Positions 16,968 through 25,100 of a stretch of 64,000 bases of DNA are shown piece by piece (position 1 is the first letter of the stretch; every line of letters starts with the position of its first letter). This DNA comes from Lewinellaceae bacterium (GTDB taxonomy: Bacteria > Bacteroidota > Bacteroidia > Chitinophagales > Saprospiraceae): the NCBI GenBank assembly GCA_020636255.1, contig JACJYE010000003.1, forward strand, positions 434,001 through 498,000, given 5' to 3'. Position numbers and translations under genes: made by a program. Under the pieces are notes generated by a model. That model had not been told where the DNA came from. It saw only the letters and a list, made by a program, of their open reading frames with translations, and ran no database searches.

Positions 16968-17043
16968 AAAAAAAAACCTGCACCGAAGGGATTGGTGCAG
17001 GAGGTTCAAACAAACATACTATGAGAAAACTGGCTGCAAGATA
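16968..17043 (-). repeat. Hairpin/ATGAGA-box element E3
   Basis: The third copy has stem CCTGCACC (16977-16984 with 16994-17001), nine T on the minus strand, and the identical 19-nt box at 17013-17031. It is the first hairpin reached by transcription leaving the histidine kinase gene, so it can serve as that gene's terminator. The remaining sequence between pbpC and the kinase (16539-17147) shows nothing else. Confidence 0.8.
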
Positions 17044-17147
17044 AGTTCTTGCCTGATAAAAAAAAGAGGTATCCATCTTGTGGTAATATTACTCCTAGAA
17101 GTGGTCGAAATCAATTAGGGAACGGTTAGAGCGGCAGGGAGCGGCAG

Positions 17148-19073
17148 TTATTTCATCTGGATCTCTACGATGGGGATCATGATCTCCACGCGGGTGCCCA
17201 GGGCCTCGCCCGTCTCTTCGTCTTTCAGGTCGATGGTTTTTACAAAAGAGGCCTTGTCTTTAGAGTTGTGGAGGATCTCCAGCCTTTTTTCGGTGATGTT
17301 GGTGCCGCGCGAGCGATGGTTGAGGTACTGGGGGTCCTGCATGCGGAGTTGCCGGGCCTTTTCCCGCCCGATGCCGTTATCTTCGACCACGCAGAGGATG
17401 GCGTCTTCGTCGTACAGGAAAAAGAACACCTTAATAAGCCCTTCCTTTTTAGTGCGCAGGCCGTGTTCGATGGCGTTCTCCACATAAGGCTGCACGATCA
17501 TGGTCGGCACGCCCAGAATATCTTCCTCGATCTCTTCATCGATGATGATCTCGTATTTCAGCCGGTTCTCGAAGCGCAGTTTTTCATTGATATACAGGTA
17601 TTCCTCCAGGAACTCGATCTCCTTTTCGAGCGATATGATCTCCAGGTCGGAATATTCCAGGCTTCGGCGCATCAGCTGGGCGAACTTGGCCAGGTATTTG
17701 GCGGCCGAGGCGATCTCGTGGGAGGTGATATAGTTCTGGATGGAGTTGAGGGCATTGTACATGAAATGGGGGTTCATCTGGGCGCGCAGGGCTTTGAGCT
17801 GAAGGCGGGTGGCCTGCAGCCGCAGCAGTTCCGTTTCATGTTTTTTCTTTTCGGCCTCGTATTTCACCTCCAGCTCCATCTGCCGGCGCTTGTCGACCTG
17901 CTCGTTGTACTGTTCCGTGTACTTGTCGTGCAGGCATTGATATTTGTAGGCGTTCTCGTAATCTTCCTGTTGGGAGTAGAACCCGGCAAAATCCTTACAA
18001 ACCCCTGCAAGCTGTTTGTAGTCCTCGATGAGGTGCGCGTATTCGAGGGCCAGGGAGTAGTGCTTGAGGGCGCGTTTTTCGTCACCCAGCTCTGAATACA
18101 GGCGCCCGCGCCAGGATTCGATGATGGAGAAGTTGTAATAATCCTCGGCCGATTTTTGCTTGTAGAGCTGTTCAGCGCGGTCGAAGAGGTGCAGGGCTTC
18201 GTCGTAGACCCCTTTTTCAAAATAACAGAAGCCCAGGTTGGCGAAAGCGCTGGCCCGGGCGAACTCGCTGGTATCATCGGCTATGTCGATGGCCTTTCGG
18301 AAATAGGCCTCGGCCTTTTCCTGGTCGTTGAGCGCTATGTAGCCGATCCCGACGTTGAGGTAGTGCCACGACAGGCGGGTCCTGATGCCCATAGACTCGC
18401 ACATATTGACCACCTTGAGGTAGGCGCGCACGCTGCGCTCGCGGTCGTCGTTGCGTTCGTACACCTTGCCCAGGCCCGAGTGGATGAGGGTGAGGAAGTA
18501 ATAATCCTTGAGCTCCAATGGGTGGCCCAGCATGGTGATATCGCGGTCGGCGGCCAGCAGCAGCTCGACGGCGCGGGAGTAGTTGCTGTAGTGCAGGTTC
18601 ATGAAGCCTTCGCGGCAGGTAATGCGGGCCGTGAGGCGGCCGTCGGGGAAGCTCTTCAGGAGTTTGTTGGCCTTATCCAGGTATTCGGTGGCCTGCTCCA
18701 TATTTTCGAGGTTCATCAGCACTCCGGCGATATCGATGTATACTTCCGCCTGCTGTTTGGCAGTACCCCGCTCTTCGAGGATGTCGATAGCTTCCCGGAA
18801 GTGGAATTCCGCTTCTGAGAAATGGTAGAGCTGGTTCTCGGCTGTAGCGGCGTAGAGGTGGAAATTGAGCCAGAAGTCGGGGTTGTCATAGGAATCGAGT
18901 ATGGCCCGGAACTCGTTGAGCAGGTCTTTGGCGCGCGCCACATTCGTATAGCAGTAATGGCTGGCCAGCTTGTCGAGCGATATCAGGCGCTGCAAGGGGT
19001 CCCGCTGTAACCGGAGTTTACTCTCCAGCTCAGTGACATTGATGACCTGAGGTACAGGGCTGCCGATAAACAT
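17148..19073 (-). CDS. Cytoplasmic TPR-LytS-type sensor histidine kinase
   Basis: About 370 N-terminal residues form tetratricopeptide repeats (for example YLNVGIGYIALNDQEKAEAY), followed by a coiled coil (about 375-420). The LytS/His_kinase domain carries the phosphoacceptor His436 in QMNPHFMYNALNSI, and the ATPase domain has VENAIEHGL and DNGIGR. No signal peptide or membrane helix is visible, so the sensor is soluble. I use the ATG giving MFIGSPVPQV; a TTG ten codons earlier is open. It lies downstream of a LytTR regulator and a double-glycine peptide gene on the same strand. TPR domains bind imported peptides in RRNPP systems, making that peptide a candidate ligand; this is inference. Confidence 0.9.
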   Translation of the reverse strand: MFIGSPVPQVINVTELESKLRLQRDPLQRLISLDKLASHYCYTNVARAKDLLNEFRAILDSYDNPDFWLNFHLYAATAENQLYHFSEAEFHFREAIDILEERGTAKQQAEVYIDIAGVLMNLENMEQATEYLDKANKLLKSFPDGRLTARITCREGFMNLHYSNYSRAVELLLAADRDITMLGHPLELKDYYFLTLIHSGLGKVYERNDDRERSVRAYLKVVNMCESMGIRTRLSWHYLNVGIGYIALNDQEKAEAYFRKAIDIADDTSEFARASAFANLGFCYFEKGVYDEALHLFDRAEQLYKQKSAEDYYNFSIIESWRGRLYSELGDEKRALKHYSLALEYAHLIEDYKQLAGVCKDFAGFYSQQEDYENAYKYQCLHDKYTEQYNEQVDKRRQMELEVKYEAEKKKHETELLRLQATRLQLKALRAQMNPHFMYNALNSIQNYITSHEIASAAKYLAKFAQLMRRSLEYSDLEIISLEKEIEFLEEYLYINEKLRFENRLKYEIIIDEEIEEDILGVPTMIVQPYVENAIEHGLRTKKEGLIKVFFFLYDEDAILCVVEDNGIGREKARQLRMQDPQYLNHRSRGTNITEKRLEILHNSKDKASFVKTIDLKDEETGEALGTRVEIMIPIVEIQMK

Positions 19074-19107
19074 AAGCTGCGGGGATAGTGTGTTCCTTGA
19101 CAAATAG

Positions 19108-19143
19108 AAAAGGGCTTACCTCACCCTGAGATACAGCCCTTAA
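19108..19143 (-). terminator. Hairpin between the peptide gene and the kinase gene
   Basis: On the minus strand AAGGGCT (19135-19141 in plus coordinates) pairs with AGCCCTT (19110-19116), with a smaller CTCA/TGAG stem in the loop, and TTTTCT follows. Its place, 37 nt before the kinase ATG, suits partial termination so that the peptide is made in excess over the kinase. Confidence 0.55.
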
Positions 19144-19167
19144 GATAGGTATATTTCCGTACAATGC

Positions 19168-19314
19168 CTATTGCGGCACGATGCCGCCACAGCCATTATT
19201 CCAGTTCTTGTTTTTATCCCCTTTTTTACCACCGACGATCTTGTTCTGGTCATCCTTTTTGATCGTCTTGATGTCCTTCTTGAGATCGTCGAGATTTTTT
19301 TTGGATTTTCCCAT
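19168..19314 (-). CDS. Double-glycine leader peptide, candidate signal or RiPP precursor
   Basis: This 48-codon ORF lies between the LytTR regulator and the TPR kinase. The peptide has a charged leader (MGKSKKNLDDLKKDIKTIKK, residues 1-20), then DDQNKIVGG ending at Gly28-Gly29, then a 19-residue core that finishes WNNGCGGIVPQ. A leader ending in IVGG resembles substrates of C39-type peptidase/ABC exporters. The core has one cysteine (Cys42). No exporter, peptidase or modifying enzyme is within this window, so processing would rely on genes elsewhere. It could be a quorum-sensing pheromone, a bacteriocin or an unmodified secreted peptide. Sequence features are observed; function is inferred. 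Confidence 0.75.
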   Translation of the reverse strand: MGKSKKNLDDLKKDIKTIKKDDQNKIVGGKKGDKNKNWNNGCGGIVPQ

Positions 19315-19558
19315 AGTACTCTATTTTACATGCACTGGCTCAAAAAGAGTCATCGCTACCGATTCGATTCGTTCAGTAAAAGTAATAAAATATTCCATAC
19401 GCGGCAGGCTACAGAAAGGCCTGATTTACATTTTTTTATTACGCATAAAAGGAATAGGCATGCCATCGCCAACCACCCTGTATACGCTCTGGGACAGCCA
19501 AAAGTTTCAAGGTGGAACCCTGGTTCAAAAAAAAAAATTCCCTTGCTTCGGTTAAGGC

Positions 19559-20320
19559 TTATAACCCTTCCTGAAGGCGTTTCATCTGTTCCATGAACGC
19601 AGGCCGCCGCCGGCGAGACACCTCGATCTTCATGTTGTCGTCCATGATGAGGTAACCTCCGTCTCCTTTGACGAATTTGCGCATGTAGTTCAGGTTGATC
19701 ACGTGGCGTTTGTGTACCCTGTAAAAGTTGAATGGCGCCAGCAAGTCTTCGTAGGCCTTGATGGTCTTGGAGGCAGTAATGCGATCTCCGTTGTTGAGGT
19801 AGATGTGTGTGTAATTATCTTCCGCCTCGAAGCGCACGATGTCCCTGATATTGACAAAGTACACCCCATCGAGGGCAGAGATACTCATTTTTGTGAAGGC
19901 GTTCGGGTTATTATAGTAGCTGTTGAAAATGTCCAGTTGTTTGTCCATCGAATGGCTCTTCCTGAGCTGTATCCGCGATACAGCGTCCTTGAGCACGTCG
20001 GGGTCGATGGGTTTGAGAACATAACCTATAGAGCTGTACTCACAGGCTTTGATGGCATACTCCTCATGGGCCGTGACGAAGATGACCTCGAAATCGACCG
20101 GGCGGATCTGGTTGAGCAGCTGAAAGACCAGCCCGTCGGGCAGGCTGATATCCAGAAATGCGACATCGGGCTGCACTTCCGGGTCTGCCAGTAGCTCGAG
20201 GCCTTCCTCTACCGTTGAAGCCTCTCCCACTACCTCCACTTCCTCACAGTACTTGGCCAGCATGTTCTTGAGGTTGTTCAACCCCTTAACTTCATCCTCT
20301 ACGATTACCGCATGAATCAC
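19559..20320 (-). CDS. LytTR-family response regulator
   Basis: The 253-residue protein has a receiver domain with acidic residues near the start (VEDE), phosphoacceptor Asp57 in VAFLDISLPDG, Thr83 and Lys103. A LytTR DNA-binding domain spans about residues 150-250 (VRFEAEDNYTHIYL, FYRVHKRHVINL). The start codon is GTG. It is upstream of the peptide and kinase genes on the same strand and is the natural partner of the LytS-type kinase. The 244-bp gap before the peptide gene shows only a weak 4-bp stem followed by a T-run. Confidence 0.93.
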   Translation of the reverse strand: MIHAVIVEDEVKGLNNLKNMLAKYCEEVEVVGEASTVEEGLELLADPEVQPDVAFLDISLPDGLVFQLLNQIRPVDFEVIFVTAHEEYAIKACEYSSIGYVLKPIDPDVLKDAVSRIQLRKSHSMDKQLDIFNSYYNNPNAFTKMSISALDGVYFVNIRDIVRFEAEDNYTHIYLNNGDRITASKTIKAYEDLLAPFNFYRVHKRHVINLNYMRKFVKGDGGYLIMDDNMKIEVSRRRRPAFMEQMKRLQEGL

Positions 20321-20643
20321 AACCTAGGAATTTTGTTTAAGAAAAGCGCTCCGGGCGCAGCCGAAGCACAAAGATCACGTATACCGCTTTTGAAGTTGGC
20401 GCCGGCAATGGCCGGCAGTGCTCGAACAGGGATTGATAATCTGTAAAGGTGTGGTTTGGTTGTAACGTTTGTGTACGGCTTTTCAGGGGCGGTTTTGGGA
20501 TGTTTTCCTGTTGCAAAATAAATTAAAAATATCAGGATATAAAAATTTTATTAAGTTATGTCGACAAAAACCTTTACAGTTTTCCTGGCCACAGAGGTTT
20601 TTATACCCGGAGCTTTGTATATTTTGGCCAAAACCACCGGTTT
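20321..20643. other. Divergent intergenic region, regulator and K+ channel
   Basis: This region should contain promoters for the leftward LytTR regulator and the rightward channel. It is AT-rich near the channel. I see no exact -7 consensus, no hairpin with a T-run and no small gene. Confidence 0.4.
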
Positions 20644-21483
20644 ATGCCAGCCCGTAAACAAGCGCCCCTGAGGGAAAAACTCCACGAGGTCATTTTCGAG
20701 GCCGACACGCCGGCGGGCAAGGCCTTTGACGTGGTATTGCTCCTCCTCATTGCCATCAGTGTGCTGGTGGTCATGCTGGAAAGTGTCAGTGTGCTGCACG
20801 ACAGGTACAGCCGCTTGTTCCTGATCCTGGAATGGAGCTTCACCATTCTGTTCACGCTGGAATACCTGCTGCGACTGTACTGTGTATACCGCCCCCTGAA
20901 ATACGCCGGCAGCTTCTTCGGCCTGGTCGACCTGCTGGCCATTCTGCCCACTTATATTGGCCTGCTGATATCGGGTACGCACTACCTGCTGGTCATCAGG
21001 GCCCTGCGCCTGCTGCGCATATTCCGGATCTTCAAAATGGGGCATTTTCTCAGCGCGGGAGATGTCATCATCCGCGCACTGAAAGCCAGCAGGGCCAAGA
21101 TCACCGTATTCCTCTCTGCCGTACTGCTCATCGTCGTCATTATCGGCTCTGTGATGTATCTGGTAGAGGGTGGGAAAAACGAGAGTTTTTCCAATATCCC
21201 CCTCAGCATTTACTGGGCCATCGTCACGCTGACCACAGTAGGTTATGGCGATATAACCCCTGTCACCGGTATCGGCCAGTTCCTTTCCGCCCTGGTGATG
21301 ATACTCGGTTACGCAATTATTGCCGTACCCACCGGCATCGTCTCTGCCGAATTCATCAGCGAAAAAAGCAGCCCTGCGCCTGCGCCTACGACTACCACCC
21401 AATCCTGCCGCTATTGCGGCAGAGAAGGCCATGCCCCCGACGCCATCTATTGCAAGTTCTGTGGTGAGAAACTAAATGAATAA
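20644..21483 (+). CDS. Voltage-gated K+ channel with C-terminal zinc ribbon
   Basis: A 279-residue six-helix ion transporter. The S4 voltage sensor is RALRLLRIFRIFKM (about 118-131) and the selectivity filter TTVGYGD is near residue 200, so it should conduct K+ across the inner membrane. After S6 a short linker rich in Pro and Thr leads to a zinc ribbon at about 257-276 with two CxxC pairs (CRYCG and CKFCG). That ribbon is unusual for this channel type and may regulate gating or assembly. The gene stands alone. Confidence 0.92.
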   Translation: MPARKQAPLREKLHEVIFEADTPAGKAFDVVLLLLIAISVLVVMLESVSVLHDRYSRLFLILEWSFTILFTLEYLLRLYCVYRPLKYAGSFFGLVDLLAILPTYIGLLISGTHYLLVIRALRLLRIFRIFKMGHFLSAGDVIIRALKASRAKITVFLSAVLLIVVIIGSVMYLVEGGKNESFSNIPLSIYWAIVTLTTVGYGDITPVTGIGQFLSALVMILGYAIIAVPTGIVSAEFISEKSSPAPAPTTTTQSCRYCGREGHAPDAIYCKFCGEKLNE

Positions 21484-21520
21484 CCATCCTGAATACCGCT
21501 CAGCAGCCTCCAAACAAGCT

Positions 21521-21943
21521 CTAAGCTCCCGGCACCCTTGTCGTAGCAAACAGCCTTTTGATGCTGTACTTCTTTCCCGCCCCGTTGGCCCATACCATGA
21601 GCATACCCCCCATGATGGCAATATTTTTCATAAAGAGGATGGACTGAAGGCGCCGGGCCGGTTCGGGGTCGTTCCAGAAAGAATGTACGATAAAGGTGAC
21701 AGGCACCCAATACATCAGCAGCATAACAGTCGCCATACCTGTCCGGTATCCCAGCAGTAGCATAACCCCGCCCAATAAGAGGAGAATGATGGCCCCGACA
21801 AGAAGCATATCCTGGTTCCACGTCAGGCCGTAAAAGGACATTTTATCTTTGGTCTCCCGGAAATAAAAGATGGAATCGTAAGCTTCATACAGAAAAATAA
21901 AGGACAACATCGCTCTGCCCAACAGGTCCGTAATGTCTTTCAT
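21521..21943 (-). CDS. DoxX-family membrane protein
   Basis: A 140-residue protein with four membrane helices and the DoxX pattern (LLGRAMLSFIFLYEAYDSI at the start, LLLGYRTGMATVML in the middle). DoxX proteins are associated with quinone or sulfur redox chemistry in some bacteria, but most are uncharacterised. I start at MKDITDLLGRA; the open frame upstream encodes a basic stretch unlike the family. It lies 114 bp downstream of the FAD oxidoreductase gene on the same strand. Confidence 0.8.
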   Translation of the reverse strand: MKDITDLLGRAMLSFIFLYEAYDSIFYFRETKDKMSFYGLTWNQDMLLVGAIILLLLGGVMLLLGYRTGMATVMLLMYWVPVTFIVHSFWNDPEPARRLQSILFMKNIAIMGGMLMVWANGAGKKYSIKRLFATTRVPGA

Positions 21944-22057
21944 TCTTTTTTCATTTGCAGAATCACGCCGGCAAGGTAGGCCAATTTCAGCAAATGCAAT
22001 GATGGGGCCTCGCCTTTTTCTTTTTAAGGCCGTAGATACACCACTTTTGCCCACCGC

Positions 22058-23614
22058 TCAGCGAAGGTAATGCGCTACGGCCTGCGCCACGTTCTGCCCG
22101 TCCATAGCCGCGGAGATGATCCCACCGGCATAACCCGCGCCTTCGCCGGCGGGGAAAAGGCCTTCCAGCCCTTCGTGCATGTAGGTGTCGGCGCTACGTG
22201 GGATGCGTACCGGCGAGCTGGTACGGCTTTCGGTAGCGATCACGTTGGCCTCATCCGTATAATAGCCCTTCATCTTTCGGCCGAACTCCTGGACGCCAAT
22301 GCGCAGGCGCCGGTAGATGGAGGGGGGCAGCAGTTCGTGCAAAGGCGCGCTGAGCAGGCCCGGGATGTAAGAGCTGGGCGGCAGGCTGGCCGACAGCCCG
22401 CCTTTGACGAAGTCCGTCAGCCTCTGAGCTGGCGCCTTCTGGCTGCCGTCGCCAAACCGGAACATCTGCTGCTCCACTTCCTGCTGGAAGGCCAAACCTG
22501 CAAAAACACCATGCCCCTGGTAGGGCAACAGGTCTTCCAGCTCTACGGCCACTACCGTGCCCGAGTTTGCAAAAGGAGAATCGCGCCGCGACATCGACAT
22601 GCCGTTTACCACGATCTCGCCGGGAGCAGTAGCCGCTGGGACGACCAGCCCGCCCGGGCACATACAGAAGGAAAAAACGCCCCTGCCGTCGGCCTGGCAG
22701 GCCAGGCGGTAGCTCGAAGCAGGCAGGTGCTCTTCCCGGGGTGATTGATGGTACTGGATGCGGTCGATGAGCGGCTGCGGATGTTCGATGCGCACGCCCA
22801 GAGCATAAGGTTTTGCTTCCAGGCGTACGCCTTCCCGGTGCAGGAGGTAATAGATATCGCGGGCGGAGTGGCCTGTGGCCAGGATCACTGCTCCGGCCCG
22901 GAATTCTTCCGCATCGTTAACCACCACACCCAGCAGCCTGCCTTTATCAATAATAAAACCGGTAACGAAGCTATCGAAGTGCACTTCGCCGCCATAGTGT
23001 ACAATGGTCTCTCTGATATTGGCCACGATGCGGGGCAGCCTGTTGGAGCCGATATGGGGATGGGCATCGACCAGAATATCGGAGCTGGCGCCATGTTCCA
23101 CCAGCAGTTTCATAGCCTTGTAAATGCTGCCCCGTTTATGTGAACGGGTATACAGCTTACCGTCGGAATAAGTACCGGCGCCGCCCTCTCCGAAGCAGTA
23201 GTTGGAATGGGGGTTAACCTCGCCGTACTGTTGGATGGCGCGCAGGTCGCGACGGCGGGTGCGCACATCTTTCCCACGGTCGAACAGTACGGGTTTCAGC
23301 CCGAGCTCTATCAGTTCGAGAGCAGCAAAATAACCGGCAGGGCCGGCGCCGACGATGGCCACCGCAGGGGCCTTTTCCACATTTTTCAGGTTGACAAGCA
23401 GGGCGGGTTCGGGCGAATAGGTTTCGCCGGCATAGATGTCGGCACGGAGGATAACGAGGGGGCGAGGCCCACGAGCGTCGATAGAACGCCTGGTAACGAC
23501 GACCTCTTTGATATCCTTTTCCGGGAGGCGGCTTTTTCGTATGGCCCGCAACCTGACGAGGGATTCGTCGGCTGCTTCGGCCGGCAACAATTTCAGTTCT
23601 ACCTGTTTGATCAT
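22058..23614 (-). CDS. NAD(P)/FAD-dependent oxidoreductase (COG2509 type)
   Basis: The 518-residue protein has an N-terminal ferredoxin-like region of ~80 residues, an FAD-binding GAGPAG at 89-94 and a glutathione-reductase-like second motif containing YTRSHKRG. The C-terminal GEGAGYAGGIISAAMDG binds flavin. These are typical of the uncharacterised FAD-dependent dehydrogenase group. I choose the ATG preceded by AGGAGCAGGAA, a good ribosome-binding sequence; a GTG overlapping the upstream stop is an alternative. Cotranscription with the upstream secreted protein is likely. Substrate unknown. Confidence 0.88.
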   Translation of the reverse strand: MIKQVELKLLPAEAADESLVRLRAIRKSRLPEKDIKEVVVTRRSIDARGPRPLVILRADIYAGETYSPEPALLVNLKNVEKAPAVAIVGAGPAGYFAALELIELGLKPVLFDRGKDVRTRRRDLRAIQQYGEVNPHSNYCFGEGGAGTYSDGKLYTRSHKRGSIYKAMKLLVEHGASSDILVDAHPHIGSNRLPRIVANIRETIVHYGGEVHFDSFVTGFIIDKGRLLGVVVNDAEEFRAGAVILATGHSARDIYYLLHREGVRLEAKPYALGVRIEHPQPLIDRIQYHQSPREEHLPASSYRLACQADGRGVFSFCMCPGGLVVPAATAPGEIVVNGMSMSRRDSPFANSGTVVAVELEDLLPYQGHGVFAGLAFQQEVEQQMFRFGDGSQKAPAQRLTDFVKGGLSASLPPSSYIPGLLSAPLHELLPPSIYRRLRIGVQEFGRKMKGYYTDEANVIATESRTSSPVRIPRSADTYMHEGLEGLFPAGEGAGYAGGIISAAMDGQNVAQAVAHYLR

Positions 23615-23646
23615 TTCCTGCTCCTGATTACCGGCAGGGCCGGGCT

Positions 23647-24270
23647 TCACTGGCCCTGTTTCTTCCGCTTTTTTTCCACCGGCACATCGGTGCGGGCGGT
23701 ATCGACGGGCGGGTATAGCGGTACCTCTAGCTCAACAGTATCGGGCGCGTACTGGAGGTTTTCTTTCAACTCAGCGCTCACCTCGCCGCTTTCGCGGGCC
23801 AGTTTTTTACGAACGGGAGGCGCCTTGCCCACCATCACTTCCGGTGCTTCCGGTTTTGGCCGTGAATATACATAATCGCCGGCCTTTTTAAAGCTGTCGG
23901 GAATGAAGATGCGGACGGAAACTTCTTCGAAAGCCTGCATGCCTGCTGCCCTGATGGCCAATCGCTTGAGGTCTGTGGAGCTAAGGCTGAGGGTGTCGCG
24001 GCCCTCCTTGGCTTCGAAGCCGTACCGCCCATTCTCGACCAGGTGGTCAAAAACGGGCTGGGTTGACGAATAGACGCTGACCTGGGCTTCGGTCATGATA
24101 TTGTTGCCCGCCCATGGCTCAATGGTATAGGTATCGCCGGCGTAGAGCCCGAAAACGAGATAGGCCGTGCTATCGGGCACTTCGAAGGTCTGGTGTAAGG
24201 TCTTTTTCAGCTGGGCACGGGCCGTAGCTCCGGCCAGCAGCACAAGTGCCAGCACAAGGGTAGTCCTCAT
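23647..24270 (-). CDS. Secreted protein, paralog of the next upstream gene
   Basis: A 207-residue protein with a signal peptide (to about residue 19, ATARAQ). It shares with the protein at 24419-24868 the sequence plan KTL-x-F, a central VENGRYGF or VQAGRYNL motif, and a C-terminal VSVRIFIPDS or VSFLIHAPEN strand. Its own C-terminus is an extra Pro/Lys/Glu-rich tail of ~60 residues. The pattern suggests a beta-sandwich envelope protein. I do not recognise a named family. Confidence 0.7.
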   Translation of the reverse strand: MRTTLVLALVLLAGATARAQLKKTLHQTFEVPDSTAYLVFGLYAGDTYTIEPWAGNNIMTEAQVSVYSSTQPVFDHLVENGRYGFEAKEGRDTLSLSSTDLKRLAIRAAGMQAFEEVSVRIFIPDSFKKAGDYVYSRPKPEAPEVMVGKAPPVRKKLARESGEVSAELKENLQYAPDTVELEVPLYPPVDTARTDVPVEKKRKKQGQ

Positions 24271-24314
24271 GGATGAACTGTTTCACTAAAAAGGTTTGAA
24301 AAGAAATCTGCCCT

Positions 24315-24354
24315 GTAGTCACAATCAAAAAATCGTCGAACTTATTTTATAAAC
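24315..24354 (-). promoter_or_regulatory. Shared leader motif, copy 2
   Basis: On the minus strand this reads as AAGTTCGACGATTTTTTGAT followed by TGTGACTAC, 45 nt upstream of the start at 24270. It aligns closely with the copy at 29829-29871. Confidence 0.55.
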
Positions 24355-24418
24355 AATTAGGGTGTAACACCCTGATGGCATTACACCCTAATAAACGCGC
24401 GCTGATTTTAAAAGTTGC

Positions 24419-24868
24419 TCAGAACGAAGAAGAAGCTTCAGCCACTGTATTTTCCTGCAATCCCGGCATTTTGACCAGCACGTTTTCAGGCGCGTGAATG
24501 AGGAAGGAAACCTTATCTACGATCGGCTTACCCCCTATCCGGACCTCGCGGCCGAGATCAGGGGCCACTATCGTGTAGGCCCCGTCTTTTTCTTCACTGC
24601 GCAGGTTGTAACGGCCAGCCTGTACCAATGATTTCAGAAGTGCTTCGCTTCCGTTTTCCAGGGAAACCTGGATCTGCACCCGTAGGTAATTGTTATTCCA
24701 GGTTTGCAGTTCTACTGCGCCAGGCACGTCGAACGTTACCGCCTGGTTTCCCTCAAGGTTAAAGGATTTGACCAGTGTCTTTTCCACCTCTTGCCCGTAG
24801 GCGAATACGGATACGAACAATAGGAGGATAGCCTGGACTAATGCAAGATGTGTAGTAATGTTTTTCAT
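24419..24868 (-). CDS. Secreted protein, paralog of the 23647-24270 gene
   Basis: A 149-residue protein with a signal peptide ending near FAYGQ. The mature region contains ELQTWNNNYLRVQIQVSLEN and the VQAGRYNL motif shared with its neighbour, and ends without the Pro/Lys tail. The two genes probably arose by tandem duplication. I start at MKNITTHLALVQ; the 40-codon open extension upstream lacks signal-peptide character. Confidence 0.68.
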   Translation of the reverse strand: MKNITTHLALVQAILLLFVSVFAYGQEVEKTLVKSFNLEGNQAVTFDVPGAVELQTWNNNYLRVQIQVSLENGSEALLKSLVQAGRYNLRSEEKDGAYTIVAPDLGREVRIGGKPIVDKVSFLIHAPENVLVKMPGLQENTVAEASSSF

Positions 24869-25100
24869 AGGCAGCCTCCTGGTATTTTGGTGATAAAAAT
24901 GTGTTTGTTCAATTAACGCTTTCTGATTCATGGGACTGCCCGCTTGGGCGTTGCTGAATATTGTTTTCTCGATCAACTGTTTTTTCACTAAAAAGATTCC
25001 CGAAACAGGCTCTGCGCTGCCTGGCTGAGGGGATTAGTTGCCGGAAATTCGTCATTTGGTGGATGGTATTCACTTCCGGCGCCCGTTAATCCATGAGCCC

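Noticed and set aside
16599..17042. Three mini-ORFs starting MRKL within elements E1-E3 on the plus strand
   Set aside because: They are 6-12 codons long and share only the ATGAGAAAACT box; the rest differs. The hairpin with T-run on the minus strand is a simpler reason for the conservation.
24869..24988. 40-codon N-terminal extension of the secreted protein at 24419-24868
   Set aside because: It lacks signal-peptide character and the internal ATG precedes a clear signal sequence; the open frame is likely chance.
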